A DNA stretch of 27,687 nucleotides, taken from positions 1-27,687 of the forward strand of contig JANOHV010000174.1 in assembly GCA_031406795.1 (NCBI GenBank), read 5' to 3'. The DNA is from DATDCY01 sp031406795 [NCBI: Candidatus Rokuibacteriota bacterium]. Its GTDB lineage: Bacteria; JAUVQV01. Positions 14,008 through 21,930 of the stretch are shown in pieces (positions within the stretch are counted from its first letter, which is position 1; each line of letters starts with the position of its first letter). The position numbers were made by a program, and so were the translations under genes. The notes beneath the pieces were generated by a model, which saw only the letters and a list, made by a program, of their open reading frames with translations, was not told the DNA's origin and searched no databases.

Positions 14008-15321
14008 ATGAATCGCCTTCGCTGGCCATCTTTGGCGATTGGCGGCCTGGCACTGTTCCTGGTCTTGTCCTCAAGTTTCCTCCATGCTGAGGAATACACC
14101 TTCGACGTGTCGGAGACCGAGAAGAAGCCTTACCACCTCGGCGGCTACGCGGAGTTCAGGCCCCTGCTCTCCGGGCTCGACCGGGACGCGGCCCTGCACA
14201 AGCTCCGATTCTACGACCGAAACGAGGGGCGGACCCTCCCGGAGTACAACGCAGCCCTTCAGCTCGAAGGCGGTTATGAAAAAGGCATCGCTGAACTCTT
14301 CGTGCGGGGACACGCCGCCTACCAGGACTCGTATCTTGGGTCGAAGTTCACTATTACAGCCTACGAAGCATTTCTTGCGGTCAGGCCCGCACCGTTCCTC
14401 ACGATAGGCGCGGGCAAACAGACGCTCAAGTGGGGCACGGGCTCTGCATGGAATCCCGTAGCTTTCGTGGATCGGCCGAAGAACCCTGACGAGCCCGAGT
14501 TGAACCTCGAAGGTTTTGTCGTGGTGTCTGCTGACTACATCAAGAGCTTTCAGGGTCCCCTCAAGACGATTTCCGTAACCCCCGTGCTGATCCCTGTATT
14601 TGCCCACATAAACGACGATTTCGGGGAATCCGACCATCTGAATGCGGCCGGGAAGGTTTATTTCCTGCTGTACGATACGGACATCGACTTCCTGTTCCTC
14701 TCGGGGGGGAGCAGAACATCACGCTACGGGCTGGATTTCTCCCGGAACATCACGACGAACCTCGAAGTCCACGGAGAGTACGCCCTCATCACCGATTTCA
14801 GGCAGAGTCTGATCGCGAGCGATGGGAGCACCCGTGAGACTGCCGCCGACGTCTCGAACTGGCTGCTCGGATTACGGTATCTCACCGAAAAGGAGACGAC
14901 CTACATACTCGAATACTACCGGAATGGGACCGGCTTCACGGAGCAGCAGATGCGGGATTACTTCACCTTTGTGCACAATGCGCACGATGCCTATCTTTCG
15001 TCGGGAAGCGACGTGCTCCTCAACAAGGCGGCGACGGTCACCGAGAAGAGCTACGGGCGGCCGAACGCCGGGCAAAACTATCTGTATCTGCGCGTCAGCC
15101 AGAAGGACCCCTTCGACTTTCTCTACTGGACGCCGGCGGTGACGGCAATCGTCAACGCCGACGACAAGAGCTGCTCGATCGCGCCGGAGATCTCGTACCG
15201 GGGGATTACCAACCTCGAGCTGCGCCTGAGGGGAACCGTTCTGGCCGGAGGCCGCTTGAGCGAATTCGGCGAAAAGCAGCACAACTTCCGACTGGAATTT
15301 CTGGCGCGCTTTTCTTTCTGA
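14008..15321 (+). CDS. Predicted outer-membrane beta-barrel protein
   Basis: This 437-aa protein has a signal peptide (MNRLRWPSLAIGGLALFLVL, cleavage near LHA-EE). The rest is alternating beta strands typical of outer-membrane barrels, for example YNAALQLEGGYEKGIAELFV, TIGAGKQTLKWGTGSAWNP and LEVHGEYALITDF. It ends in Phe (LARFSF), the usual C-terminal signal for BAM insertion. It lies 42 bp after the LolA-like gene and probably completes that envelope transport operon. DUF1302-type proteins have a similar look, but I cannot assign a family firmly. The start codon has no strong ribosome-binding site. Confidence 0.78.
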   Translation: MNRLRWPSLAIGGLALFLVLSSSFLHAEEYTFDVSETEKKPYHLGGYAEFRPLLSGLDRDAALHKLRFYDRNEGRTLPEYNAALQLEGGYEKGIAELFVRGHAAYQDSYLGSKFTITAYEAFLAVRPAPFLTIGAGKQTLKWGTGSAWNPVAFVDRPKNPDEPELNLEGFVVVSADYIKSFQGPLKTISVTPVLIPVFAHINDDFGESDHLNAAGKVYFLLYDTDIDFLFLSGGSRTSRYGLDFSRNITTNLEVHGEYALITDFRQSLIASDGSTRETAADVSNWLLGLRYLTEKETTYILEYYRNGTGFTEQQMRDYFTFVHNAHDAYLSSGSDVLLNKAATVTEKSYGRPNAGQNYLYLRVSQKDPFDFLYWTPAVTAIVNADDKSCSIAPEISYRGITNLELRLRGTVLAGGRLSEFGEKQHNFRLEFLARFSF

Positions 15322-15357
15322 CCGGCCGCGGTAACAGCCCACCTGCAAGTTCTCAGC

Positions 15358-15411
15358 GGCAGGACCCCGACGCTCGGCAGGGACGAGAGTCCTGCCAGGA
15401 CGACGGGGTCC
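15358..15411. terminator. Two overlapping, mutually exclusive hairpins between convergent genes
   Basis: GGCAGGAC (15358-15365) pairs perfectly with GTCCTGCC (15389-15396). GGACCCCG (15362-15369) pairs perfectly with CGGGGTCC (15404-15411). The two stems share 15362-15365, so only one can form at a time. They lie in the 104-bp gap between the barrel gene and uspA-like gene, where a bidirectional terminator is expected, but neither stem is followed by a clear U tract. Confidence 0.5.
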
Positions 15412-15425
15412 CGGGGCAAGTGATC

Positions 15426-15863
15426 CTAAACTCTCTGCTTCACCACATACACGGAACAAGGTGCGTGGCGCACCACTTTCGAGGCCACGCTGCCCATGCG
15501 GAACCGCGAACTGGGGCTGAGCCCCCGGGTTCCCATCACGATCAAATCGACCGCTTCTTTCTCGGCGTACTCCACGATCGCATCCGGGATCGAAGCCGCC
15601 GAGGTTTCGCTCTTGCACGTCACCGGCACGCCGGCAGCGGCGGCAATGGCGGCCCCTCTCTCGATGACCTTCGCCGCGCGAGCTTCGAATTCGCCGCGGA
15701 TGGCCTCCCGGCTCCCGGCCGAGAACTCCAGTTCGTACTCCTCGATGGCGGGGGCCACCGAGATCAGGCAGAGTTCCGCACCCTTGATCTTCACCAGGTC
15801 GATGGCAACCGCGAGCGCCGCTTCGGCGTACTTCGATCCGTCGGTCGGTACGAGTATCTTCAT
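15426..15863 (-). CDS. Universal stress protein, UspA family
   Basis: This 145-aa cytoplasmic protein starts MKILVPTDGSKYAEAAL and ends with the ATP-binding motif GTRGLSPSSRFRMGSVASKV (G-x2-G-x9-GS), so it belongs to the ATP-binding class. VVRHAPCSVYVV is the conserved C-terminal strand. It is the last gene of the TauE operon, 7 bp from the upstream two-TM protein gene. Usp proteins next to transporters often modulate their activity or respond to the same stress; that role is inferred here. Confidence 0.93.
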   Translation of the reverse strand: MKILVPTDGSKYAEAALAVAIDLVKIKGAELCLISVAPAIEEYELEFSAGSREAIRGEFEARAAKVIERGAAIAAAAGVPVTCKSETSAASIPDAIVEYAEKEAVDLIVMGTRGLSPSSRFRMGSVASKVVRHAPCSVYVVKQRV

Positions 15864-15870
15864 GGCTTTC

Positions 15871-16599
15871 CTAGGCCTCCTTCTTCACTTTGGCCTTCGT
15901 CATCGTCAGGCCGACACCGTCGAACATGTAGAAGATCGCAAAGCCCCACCACATGGTGTAGATGACGTAGAAGACGAGCAGGGCCGTCATCAGCAGCGCC
16001 TTGTCGGCGACATTCTGCGCCTCGACGCCGTAGTAATTGTACGCCGTCTCGACCGCCTTCTTGTTGACGTCGGAGACCATTTTGGCCTCCTCGATCTTGC
16101 CGTTCTTTTTCAGGTACTTGTCGACAGAGGAGAGGGACGTCCACCAGGCCCGCAGCGCATCCTTCTCCTTCACGCCGTAGCGCTCTGCGACTGCCTTGCC
16201 GTCGTTGCGGTACATCTCGTCGGCGTCGCGCAGCACCGCGGCAAGCACCGCGCCGAGGTCGCCGGAGACCGCGAGCTTTCCGCCGTCGGCCGTCGCCGTC
16301 GCGCCGGCGGCCGTGAAGAGCTTTGCGGCCAACTCGGCCACCTCGGGCTTCTCGAGTTTGACCTCCGCGGCAAAGGGCTTCCCGGCGTAGCTCTGCACGC
16401 CCTTTTGCAGCTTGGGGATGAAGTAGGACGAACCCTTGGAGAGTTTGTTGAACAGGTCGTCGGCGTAGGTCAGGCCGTTCATGGCCTTGCCGTCCTTGTC
16501 CGCGCCGAAGACGGGCGAGAAGATCAACGCCAGCACGGCGAAGAACGAGATCGCCAGCATGACACCGACGGCAAAGGTCTTGCTGTTTGGCTTTGCCAT
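15871..16599 (-). CDS. Two-TM membrane protein of unknown function, partner of the TauE exporter
   Basis: I do not recognise a named family for this 242-aa protein. It has an N-terminal membrane helix (FAVGVMLAISFFAVLALIFS, about 9-28), a soluble middle of about 165 residues rich in Ala, Lys and Asp, and a C-terminal membrane stretch (LLMTALLVFYVIYTMWWGFA, about 200-219) with a basic tail (KAKVKKEA). The soluble part would lie in the periplasm if both helices are retained. The gene starts 4 bp after the TauE stop, with its ribosome-binding site (GAGGAGGGG) inside the TauE end. This tight coupling suggests a stoichiometric partner of the exporter. Confidence 0.8.
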   Translation of the reverse strand: MAKPNSKTFAVGVMLAISFFAVLALIFSPVFGADKDGKAMNGLTYADDLFNKLSKGSSYFIPKLQKGVQSYAGKPFAAEVKLEKPEVAELAAKLFTAAGATATADGGKLAVSGDLGAVLAAVLRDADEMYRNDGKAVAERYGVKEKDALRAWWTSLSSVDKYLKKNGKIEEAKMVSDVNKKAVETAYNYYGVEAQNVADKALLMTALLVFYVIYTMWWGFAIFYMFDGVGLTMTKAKVKKEA

Positions 16600-16603
16600 G
16601 ACT

Positions 16604-17854
16604 TTACCCCTCCTCTCGCAACGTCTTGATGTTGGTCACGAACTTGCTGATGATCCAGAATCCGAAGAAGCCGACCACGATCCAGAAGATCACATTGCCG
16701 ACGGTTTCGATGCCGTTGTTCAACGCCTTCGGGAAATTCACCACTTCCAGTTCGGTGAACTTCTTCGGCAGCGTCGAGACGCGGTTGATGAACCCGGCGA
16801 GGATCGAGATCGCGTAGAAACCGCGGATGTGGATCCCCTTGACGACCTTCGTGGTCAGCGCGCCGACCTGGATGCCGATCAGGGAGCCGAGGAGCATCCC
16901 CATCGCGAGCGTGTAGAAGACGTAGCCGTAGATCGCGTACTGGGCAATCGAGGCCAGCCCGGCGGTGAAGATGATCTGCAGGATGTCGGTGCCGACCGTC
17001 GTCGCCGTCGAGACGCCGAAGACGTACACGAACATCGGGAAGGTCACGAAGCCGCCGCCAACGCCCATGATCGCCGCGAGCGCGCCGACTATGGAGCCGC
17101 CGATCGCGACCCAGAGCCAGGAGATCTGCCGGCCGCCGAAGTCCTCGTCGAAGGTGATCATCGGCGGGATGTTGATTTTCTGCAGCTTCACGGCCAGCGG
17201 GGTCATGCCCGAGGGGCCGCCGTGCGCGCCGTGTCCGCCGCCGGTCTCCTTGGCATTGCGCGACTTCCAGTAGTCCGCGAAAGCGTAGAAACCGAGGAAG
17301 CCGAGCAGAACGGCATAGACCGAGCTGATGAAGGCCTCGGAGAGCAGCGGGTCCTTGTTGTAGAGCGTCTTGTTGATCCAGCCGCCGACGAACGTGCCGC
17401 CGCCGGAGCCGATCAGGAACGCGATCGCGAGCTTGACCGAGACGTTGCCGAGCTTCTTGTGAACCGTCGTGCCCATGATCGCCTTCGCGAAGATGTGGAA
17501 CACGTCGGTGCCGACCGCGAGAATGCCCTTGACGCCGGCCGCCATCAGCGCCGGTGTGATGATGAAGCCGCCGCCGGCGCCGATGCAGCCGGTGATCAAC
17601 CCGGCCGCGAGTCCAACCAGGATCGAGACCATGAAGATCGTCGTCGTGTAGTGCGCCGGCGCATACGCGGTCTTGCTGCCGATCAGGTCGGCCGCGCTCA
17701 ACGCCGAGATCGCCAGGATCGGCGTCACCAGCGCCAGCAACAACAGCATCTTCTTGCGGTTCTTGATGATGCTCATCGAGACTTCGAAGTCCCACTTGGC
17801 GTGGGCCACCGACGCCGCCATGAGGAACTCGTAGAGTTTCCTCGGTCCGCTCAT
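16604..17854 (-). CDS. Large TauE/SafE family membrane exporter
   Basis: This 416-aa member is longer than the usual 250-270 aa. It has an N-terminal extension (SGPRKLYEFLMAASVAHAKW) before TM1, then the two TauE half motifs: GLITGCIGAGGGFIITPALM (about 85-105) and IVGALAAIMGVGGGFVTFPM (about 225-245). They are separated by a polar Gly/His loop (GGGHGAHGGPSG) that could bind metal. A C-terminal helix (VIFWIVVGFFGFWIISKFV) is extra. ATG 17854 is chosen because GGGGGAG lies 9 bp upstream; earlier TTG/ATG codons lack one. It follows the GntR regulator by 47 bp and precedes its two-TM partner by 4 bp. Confidence 0.92.
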   Translation of the reverse strand: MSGPRKLYEFLMAASVAHAKWDFEVSMSIIKNRKKMLLLLALVTPILAISALSAADLIGSKTAYAPAHYTTTIFMVSILVGLAAGLITGCIGAGGGFIITPALMAAGVKGILAVGTDVFHIFAKAIMGTTVHKKLGNVSVKLAIAFLIGSGGGTFVGGWINKTLYNKDPLLSEAFISSVYAVLLGFLGFYAFADYWKSRNAKETGGGHGAHGGPSGMTPLAVKLQKINIPPMITFDEDFGGRQISWLWVAIGGSIVGALAAIMGVGGGFVTFPMFVYVFGVSTATTVGTDILQIIFTAGLASIAQYAIYGYVFYTLAMGMLLGSLIGIQVGALTTKVVKGIHIRGFYAISILAGFINRVSTLPKKFTELEVVNFPKALNNGIETVGNVIFWIVVGFFGFWIISKFVTNIKTLREEG

Positions 17855-17901
17855 CTTCTTTTTCTCCCCCATTTTCAAGGTTTTCTGCCCGTACTGATCG
17901 A

Positions 17902-18663
17902 TTATCTGATTCGCTCGAATTCGGTCTGGAGCTTGAACCGCTCCCCGATTTCGACGATACGGCTATAGGCGAGCGGCTGGTCCTCCGCGCCGATCAACAG
18001 CCGGTGCACCGCCAGGGCCGGCTTGCCGGGCTCCACGCCGAGCGTGGCGGCCTCCCGGTCGTTCAGCGTGGTGATCTCGACGGTCTGCCGCATCCTGAAG
18101 ACCTTGCGCGTCCCGCGCTCCTGGATCGCCGCGAAAAGCGCGAAGCCGCCGAGATCATCCCCCTCGATGCCGGGGAGCAGCCCGACGGGTATGAACGACT
18201 CGTCCGAGGAAACCGGCACGCCCTCCGCCAGACGGCGCGTGGCGATCCGGTAGATCGGCCCCTCGCTGACCAGCAATCGGCGCACCTCGGCCGGCGGTTC
18301 GACCTCGCCTCGTTCCAGAACTTCCCGTGCCTCCTGCACCCCCCTTCCGAAAAGCCCGTCGGTGAACCCCGTTTTCATCGTCAACCCGACAACCGGCCGA
18401 TTGCCGGCGACGAACGTCCCCTTCCCCTGGAGCTTCATCAGATAGCCATCGGCGGCCAGATTGGAGAGCGCCTGCCGGATCGTGATCTTGCTGACGCCGT
18501 AGCGGACGCCCAACTCGTCTTCGCTGGGGATGCGGTGACCGATCGCCCAGGTGCCTCTGCCGATCTCGTCGACGACGATGCGCATGATCTGGATGTACAG
18601 CTTCTCCTGATTCTTGCGGTCGACTATCCCGGGAGTCCCCGCACCGACGTTTTGTATCGTCAT
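17902..18663 (-). CDS. GntR-family transcriptional regulator with UTRA domain (HutC subfamily)
   Basis: This 253-aa protein has an N-terminal winged helix of GntR type (LYIQIMRIVVDEIGRGTWA, IPSEDELGVRYGVSKITIRQ, ALSNLAADGYLMKLQGKGTF, residues about 20-85). A C-terminal UTRA/chorismate-lyase-like ligand domain (about 105-250) follows, ending GKPALAVHRLLIGAEDQPLAYSR. It is the first gene of the minus-strand TauE operon and most likely represses it in the absence of the ligand. Palindromic AT-rich sequence directly upstream is a likely operator. The ligand could be the exported anion or a precursor of it, but cannot be read from sequence. Confidence 0.93.
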   Translation of the reverse strand: MTIQNVGAGTPGIVDRKNQEKLYIQIMRIVVDEIGRGTWAIGHRIPSEDELGVRYGVSKITIRQALSNLAADGYLMKLQGKGTFVAGNRPVVGLTMKTGFTDGLFGRGVQEAREVLERGEVEPPAEVRRLLVSEGPIYRIATRRLAEGVPVSSDESFIPVGLLPGIEGDDLGGFALFAAIQERGTRKVFRMRQTVEITTLNDREAATLGVEPGKPALAVHRLLIGAEDQPLAYSRIVEIGERFKLQTEFERIR

Positions 18664-18691
18664 GACGTTATATCATCATAATGTTATGACC
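18656..18691 (-). promoter_or_regulatory. Candidate GntR operator and promoter region
   Basis: The AT-rich stretch around the GntR start contains CATAATGTTATG (18677-18688, one mismatch from palindromic), TTATATCATCATAA as an imperfect inverted repeat (18668-18681), and CGTCATGACG (18657-18666). Such nested palindromes at a regulator's own start fit autoregulation. The CATAAT element also occurs in the LysR palindrome at 2104-2122, but the spacing differs. Confidence 0.45.
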
Positions 18692-18804
18692 ATGTCAACA
18701 GCAAAGTTTTGGCTTTACGGGGCGAAAAGAGCCTTTCGGGATGTGAGATGGGGCACATCTGGAACCAACTTCAGCGCTTATGGTATTTATTGGGGGAGGG
18801 TGCG

Positions 18805-20363
18805 ATGAGACTTCTTCATCGGATGGGGCTAATCGCCGCGCCACTTGTTGGTCTGTTGTTCACGCCGGATTCATCGATCGCCGTCAACCAGACGTCGGCA
18901 CGGGAAACCAACGCCGTTGCTTTGGCAACCGAAGGGCAGCTGCTGGGCGGCTGTCCGCTCTTCCCCGGAGACAACATTGGAATGTCCGGGTGGACACCCT
19001 GCCCGTTCACGCCCGCTCCGACGACTGGGTCTCGAGCATCGGCCGCAGCAGGGGTTTCCACATGGATTTCGGCTCCGGCACGTGGGATGGGGGGCCCATA
19101 GGCATCCCCGTCAATCTCGTCGCCGGGTCGCAGGTGCCCGCAGTTCGCCCGTCGTTCTACTACCCCGGCGAGTCCGACCCGGGTCCTTATCCGATTCCCA
19201 CCAGCCCGCTGCGGGAGTGGGGCTCCGACCATCACGTTCTGATCGTGGACACGGAGACCTGCAAGCTGTATGAGCTCTACGATGCCGGCTTCACCGGTGG
19301 CCAGTGGTCCGCCGGCTCCGGTGCAATCTGGGACTTGAATTCGCACGCCCTGCGACCCGCCGGCTGGACTTCCGCCGACGCCGCCGGGCTGCCCATCCTT
19401 CCCGGCCTCGTCCGCTATGACGAAGTCGCGGCCGGCAGCATCGACCACGCGCTCCGCTTCACCGCCAGCGTCACCCAGCGGTCTTACCTCTGGCCGGCGC
19501 GGCACCATGCCTCCAGCAACAGCAGCCCGACAGTCCCGCCGATGGGAGCGCGCTTCCGCCTGAAGGCCTCATTCGACATTGCCGGTTTCGATCCGCGGCT
19601 CCAGGTCATTCTGCAGGCGATGAAGAGCTACGGCATCATCCTCGCCGACAACGGTTCGAACTGGTACGTCAGCGGGACGCCCGACGAGCGCTGGGACAAC
19701 GACCTGCTCCACGCGCTCGACTTGCTGACCGGCGCGGATTTCGAAGCCGTGGACGTCGCGGGGTTGATGGTCGACCCCGGCTCCGGCCAGGCCCAGGTCG
19801 CCGCGACCCTGACCGTCGCCTCGACGAACCCGACGAGCGGGGTGACGATTTCGGTGAGCCCGAACGATGGCAGCGGCCAGGGGAGCGGACCGACACCGTT
19901 CACGCGTCTCTACGACGGCGCAGTCCAGGTGACCCTCACCGCGCCCGCCGTGTCCGGAAACAACACTTTCAGAGTCTGGAGCGGCTGCACCAGCACTTCG
20001 GGCACCACCTGCGTCGTCACCTTGGACGGTTCAAGAACGGTGTGGGCAAACTATCGCGACCCGGCGATCACCCCCCCGGCGCGGAACGATTTCGACGGCG
20101 ACGGCCGCTCGGACATCGGCTGCTATGACCCTCCCCGGGGGAACTGGTACGGCTTCTCGAGCACGGACGGGTTCTGGCAGACGCAGTTCGGCTTTGCGCG
20201 GACGCTGCCGGTTACCGGCGACTTCGACGGGGACGGGAGGTTCGACATCGGCTGCTACCACCCCGCCGGGGGTGACTGGTACGTCTTCAAGAGCACGGAA
20301 GGGTTCTGGACGACACGGTTCGGGTACGAGGGGACGGTCCCGCTCGGAGGCACGCTGCGATAG
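18805..20363 (+). CDS. Secreted FG-GAP-type protein interrupted by a one-base frameshift
   Basis: A signal-peptide-bearing frame begins at ATG 18805 (MRLLHRMGLIAAPLVGLLFT) and runs through GGCPLFPGDNI. The expected continuation WNVRVDTLPVHARSDDWV lies in a different frame from about 18978, so one base (probably a T in ACAACATTGG) is missing. The downstream frame then stays open to TAG at 20361. The product would be about 518 aa: a large N-terminal domain of unknown function with paired sugar-binding-like features (HHVLIVDTETCKLYELYDA), an InlB-B-repeat-like module (VQVTLTAPAV to WANYRD), and two FG-GAP/VCBS-type units (FDGDGRSDIGCY, FDGDGRFDIGCY) that could bind calcium. It is either a real pseudogene or an assembly error. 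Confidence 0.75.
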
Positions 20364-20387
20364 CCAGGAGGGAGATCCGGCGATTGA

Positions 20388-20414
20388 GCGCCCGGCGCGA
20401 ATTGCGCCGGGCGC
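20388..20414. terminator. Hairpin between convergent genes
   Basis: GCGCCCGGCGC-gaatt-GCGCCGGGCGC is a perfect 11-bp stem in the 82-bp gap between the FG-GAP-type gene and the cysteine-rich lipoprotein gene. There is no good T tract on either strand, so termination efficiency is uncertain. Confidence 0.6.
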
Positions 20415-20445
20415 CTGTACGGATCGAATGCTGTCCTGCGCCCCG

Positions 20446-20874
20446 TTACCGGGCTTTCATTTCCGCGCCGCAGACGCACTTGCCGGGCACGTTGGCCTGC
20501 ATGAAGCACTTGCAATCCGGGCACGCGCAGGTGTAGGCGCCTTTCTTGGGGAATGACTTGAGCTGCTTGCCGCAGGAGCACTGGGAGGGGTTCTTCGGGT
20601 TCAGGGCATCACAGCGGCAGTCCACGCACCCGCAGATGGAGTAGGCGGCATCGTCCTCCATGAGCACCTTCTTCAGAATCATCGGCTTGCCGCAGGTGCA
20701 GTTGCCGGGGAGGTTCGCATTCGAGCCGCACTTGCACTCCGGGCCGCAGTTGCAGACGTAGCGGTAACCCTTGGGCGCCTCCTTGCCTGCGGAGCCGGCG
20801 CCGCCGCCGAAAGTGGCGCAACCGCCGATGAACAGGGCCATGCCGGCAAGCAGAGTAAGAACGATTCTCTTCAT
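20446..20874 (-). CDS. Cysteine-rich lipoprotein with three CxC repeats (putative metal-binding)
   Basis: This 142-aa protein has a strong ribosome-binding site (AAAGGAGG, 4 bp before ATG). A lipoprotein signal (MKRIVLTLLAGMALFIGGC) places it on an outer or inner membrane surface with Cys19 lipidated. The mature part has three copies of CxC-x2/3-CxC-x9/10-CxCG: C41-C61 (CNCGPECKC and CTCG), C81-C101 (CGCVDCRC and CSCG) and C116-C135 (CACPDCKC and CVCG). That gives 18 regularly spaced cysteines. The pattern resembles metallothionein-like thiolate clusters for Zn, Cu, Cd or Hg, but I know no named family. The long minus-strand frame upstream of this start is not part of the gene. Confidence 0.85.
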   Translation of the reverse strand: MKRIVLTLLAGMALFIGGCATFGGGAGSAGKEAPKGYRYVCNCGPECKCGSNANLPGNCTCGKPMILKKVLMEDDAAYSICGCVDCRCDALNPKNPSQCSCGKQLKSFPKKGAYTCACPDCKCFMQANVPGKCVCGAEMKAR

Positions 20875-20998
20875 GGTGCCTCCTTTACAGTGGTTGACCT
20901 CTTTGACATTCGGCGGGTCGGGTCGAGACTCGCCCGCCACACGACTCTCAGTAAAGCCGCAAGGCCGGGCAATGTCAAGCGCAGCCCGTTGTCTTTCT

Positions 20999-21086
20999 TG
21001 GTGCCGGAGGCGGGAATCGAACCCGCAAGGGCGCAAGGCCCGGGGGATTTTGAGTCCCCTGCGTCTGCCAGTTCCGCCACTCCGGC
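20999..21086 (-). tRNA. tRNA-Leu (anticodon CAA)
   Basis: On the minus strand the acceptor GCCGGAG pairs with CTCCGGC, followed by discriminator A and an encoded CCA. The anticodon loop is CTCAAAA with anticodon CAA, closed by GGGGA/TCCCC. A long variable arm and the T-loop GGTTCGATTCC are present, as expected for class II leucine tRNA. A weak -10-like TACACT lies about 14 bp upstream. Confidence 0.95.
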
Positions 21087-21163
21087 CTGTTCGTGCCAGT
21101 GTACGGTACCAGAGGCAACCCCTGCACGGCAACCCGCAGTCGTTCGGCGGTCGGGGAAAGGGC

Positions 21164-21192
21164 TTGACATCCAACGATCTAGCGTCTAATTT
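21164..21192 (+). promoter_or_regulatory. Sigma-70 promoter for the tRNA-Ala gene
   Basis: TTGACA (21164-21169) and TAATTT (21187-21192) are separated by exactly 17 bp. The -10 box ends 36 bp upstream of the tRNA, giving a short leader to be removed by RNase P. This is the best consensus promoter in the window. Confidence 0.85.
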
Positions 21193-21228
21193 CAGCCGGT
21201 GCCGACCAGGGACGACCGGCGGCGCATT

Positions 21229-21304
21229 GGGGCTGTAGCTCAGTTGGGAGAGCGCATGAATGGCATTCATGAGGTCAGGGGTTCGATCCCCCTCAGCTCC
21301 ACCA
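21229..21304 (+). tRNA. tRNA-Ala (anticodon GGC)
   Basis: This is a 76-nt cloverleaf with acceptor GGGGCTG/CAGCTCC (one G-U pair) and an encoded ACCA. The D arm is AGCTCAGTTGGGAGAGC and the anticodon stem CATGA/TCATG encloses GGC. The T arm is CAGGGGTTCGATCCCCCT. The G-U in the acceptor is at the third pair, G3-U70, the usual identity element for alanine. Confidence 0.95.
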
Positions 21305-21342
21305 TTCGTTCTTGGCATAGGTTCGGGGAGGTCTGCAAGGCG

Positions 21343-21876
21343 ATGCGACTGGCCGGATTGAGATCGTTGCTGTTCTGGACTGTTGCCATCCTGGCGGGCG
21401 GCGTTCTCGCGGGCTGCGACAACCCGTTCGATCCGCTCAAGACCACGGACAAGATTCAGGGACTGACGTTCTTCGATTTCACCGCGGCCCAGGCGCATTG
21501 GGATTCGGACCCGGAGTGGGACGGCTTGCAGATCTCCATGAGCTACTTCAATGAGTTCGGCGACCAGCTCAACTTCCACGACAAGCCCCACCAGCTGACG
21601 ATCGAGCTTTATTCGGAGGTGGCAGGCGACGCCACGGGCGACCCCGTGACGAGGGGCGGCCTCCTCGCCTCGTTCGACCTCGAATACTCCAACTCGGACG
21701 ACCTCATCAACGTCCCGATCGAGTTCTACGGCGGATCCCTCTCGCTGCCTTCCACCGAAGCCGTCACGGGCTGCGTGCTGATACGCGTCTTCCCGCCGCA
21801 GCAATCACCGCAGCGGGAGTTGTTCTTCTTCACCTGCGGCGTGGAATTATTCACGCCTGAGGACGCGCTGCTTTAG
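21343..21876 (+). CDS. Small lipoprotein of unknown function
   Basis: This 177-aa protein has a signal sequence and lipobox (LLFWTVAILAGGVLAGC; LAGC is canonical), followed by a short linker and a beta-rich domain with acidic patches (AHWDSDPEWDGLQISMSYFN, DLEYSNSDDLINVPIEFYGG). No family is recognised. Two late cysteines (TGCVLIRV and FFTCGVEL) could form a disulfide. The ATG at 21343 is chosen because upstream in-frame codons lie inside the tRNA-Ala gene. It starts 38 bp after that tRNA and may share its transcript. A strong terminator follows its stop. Confidence 0.82.
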   Translation: MRLAGLRSLLFWTVAILAGGVLAGCDNPFDPLKTTDKIQGLTFFDFTAAQAHWDSDPEWDGLQISMSYFNEFGDQLNFHDKPHQLTIELYSEVAGDATGDPVTRGGLLASFDLEYSNSDDLINVPIEFYGGSLSLPSTEAVTGCVLIRVFPPQQSPQRELFFFTCGVELFTPEDALL

Positions 21877-21895
21877 TAATCCTCCCCTTCGGCGA

Positions 21896-21924
21896 GGCCC
21901 CGGGGACCATGCCCGGGGCCTTTT
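21896..21924 (+). terminator. Rho-independent terminator after the small lipoprotein gene
   Basis: GGCCCCGGG-gaccatg-CCCGGGGCC is a perfect 9-bp GC stem followed directly by TTTT, 19 bp after the lipoprotein stop. Confidence 0.9.
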
Positions 21925-21930
21925 CGCGTT

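Noticed and set aside
18692-18804. Riboswitch upstream of the FG-GAP-type gene
   Set aside because: Only a short hairpin (CGAAAAG/CTTTCGG) is visible; no known riboswitch core was found.
20875-21804. N-terminal extension of the cysteine-rich lipoprotein frame
   Set aside because: The frame crosses a tRNA and the real start has a strong ribosome-binding site and lipoprotein signal.
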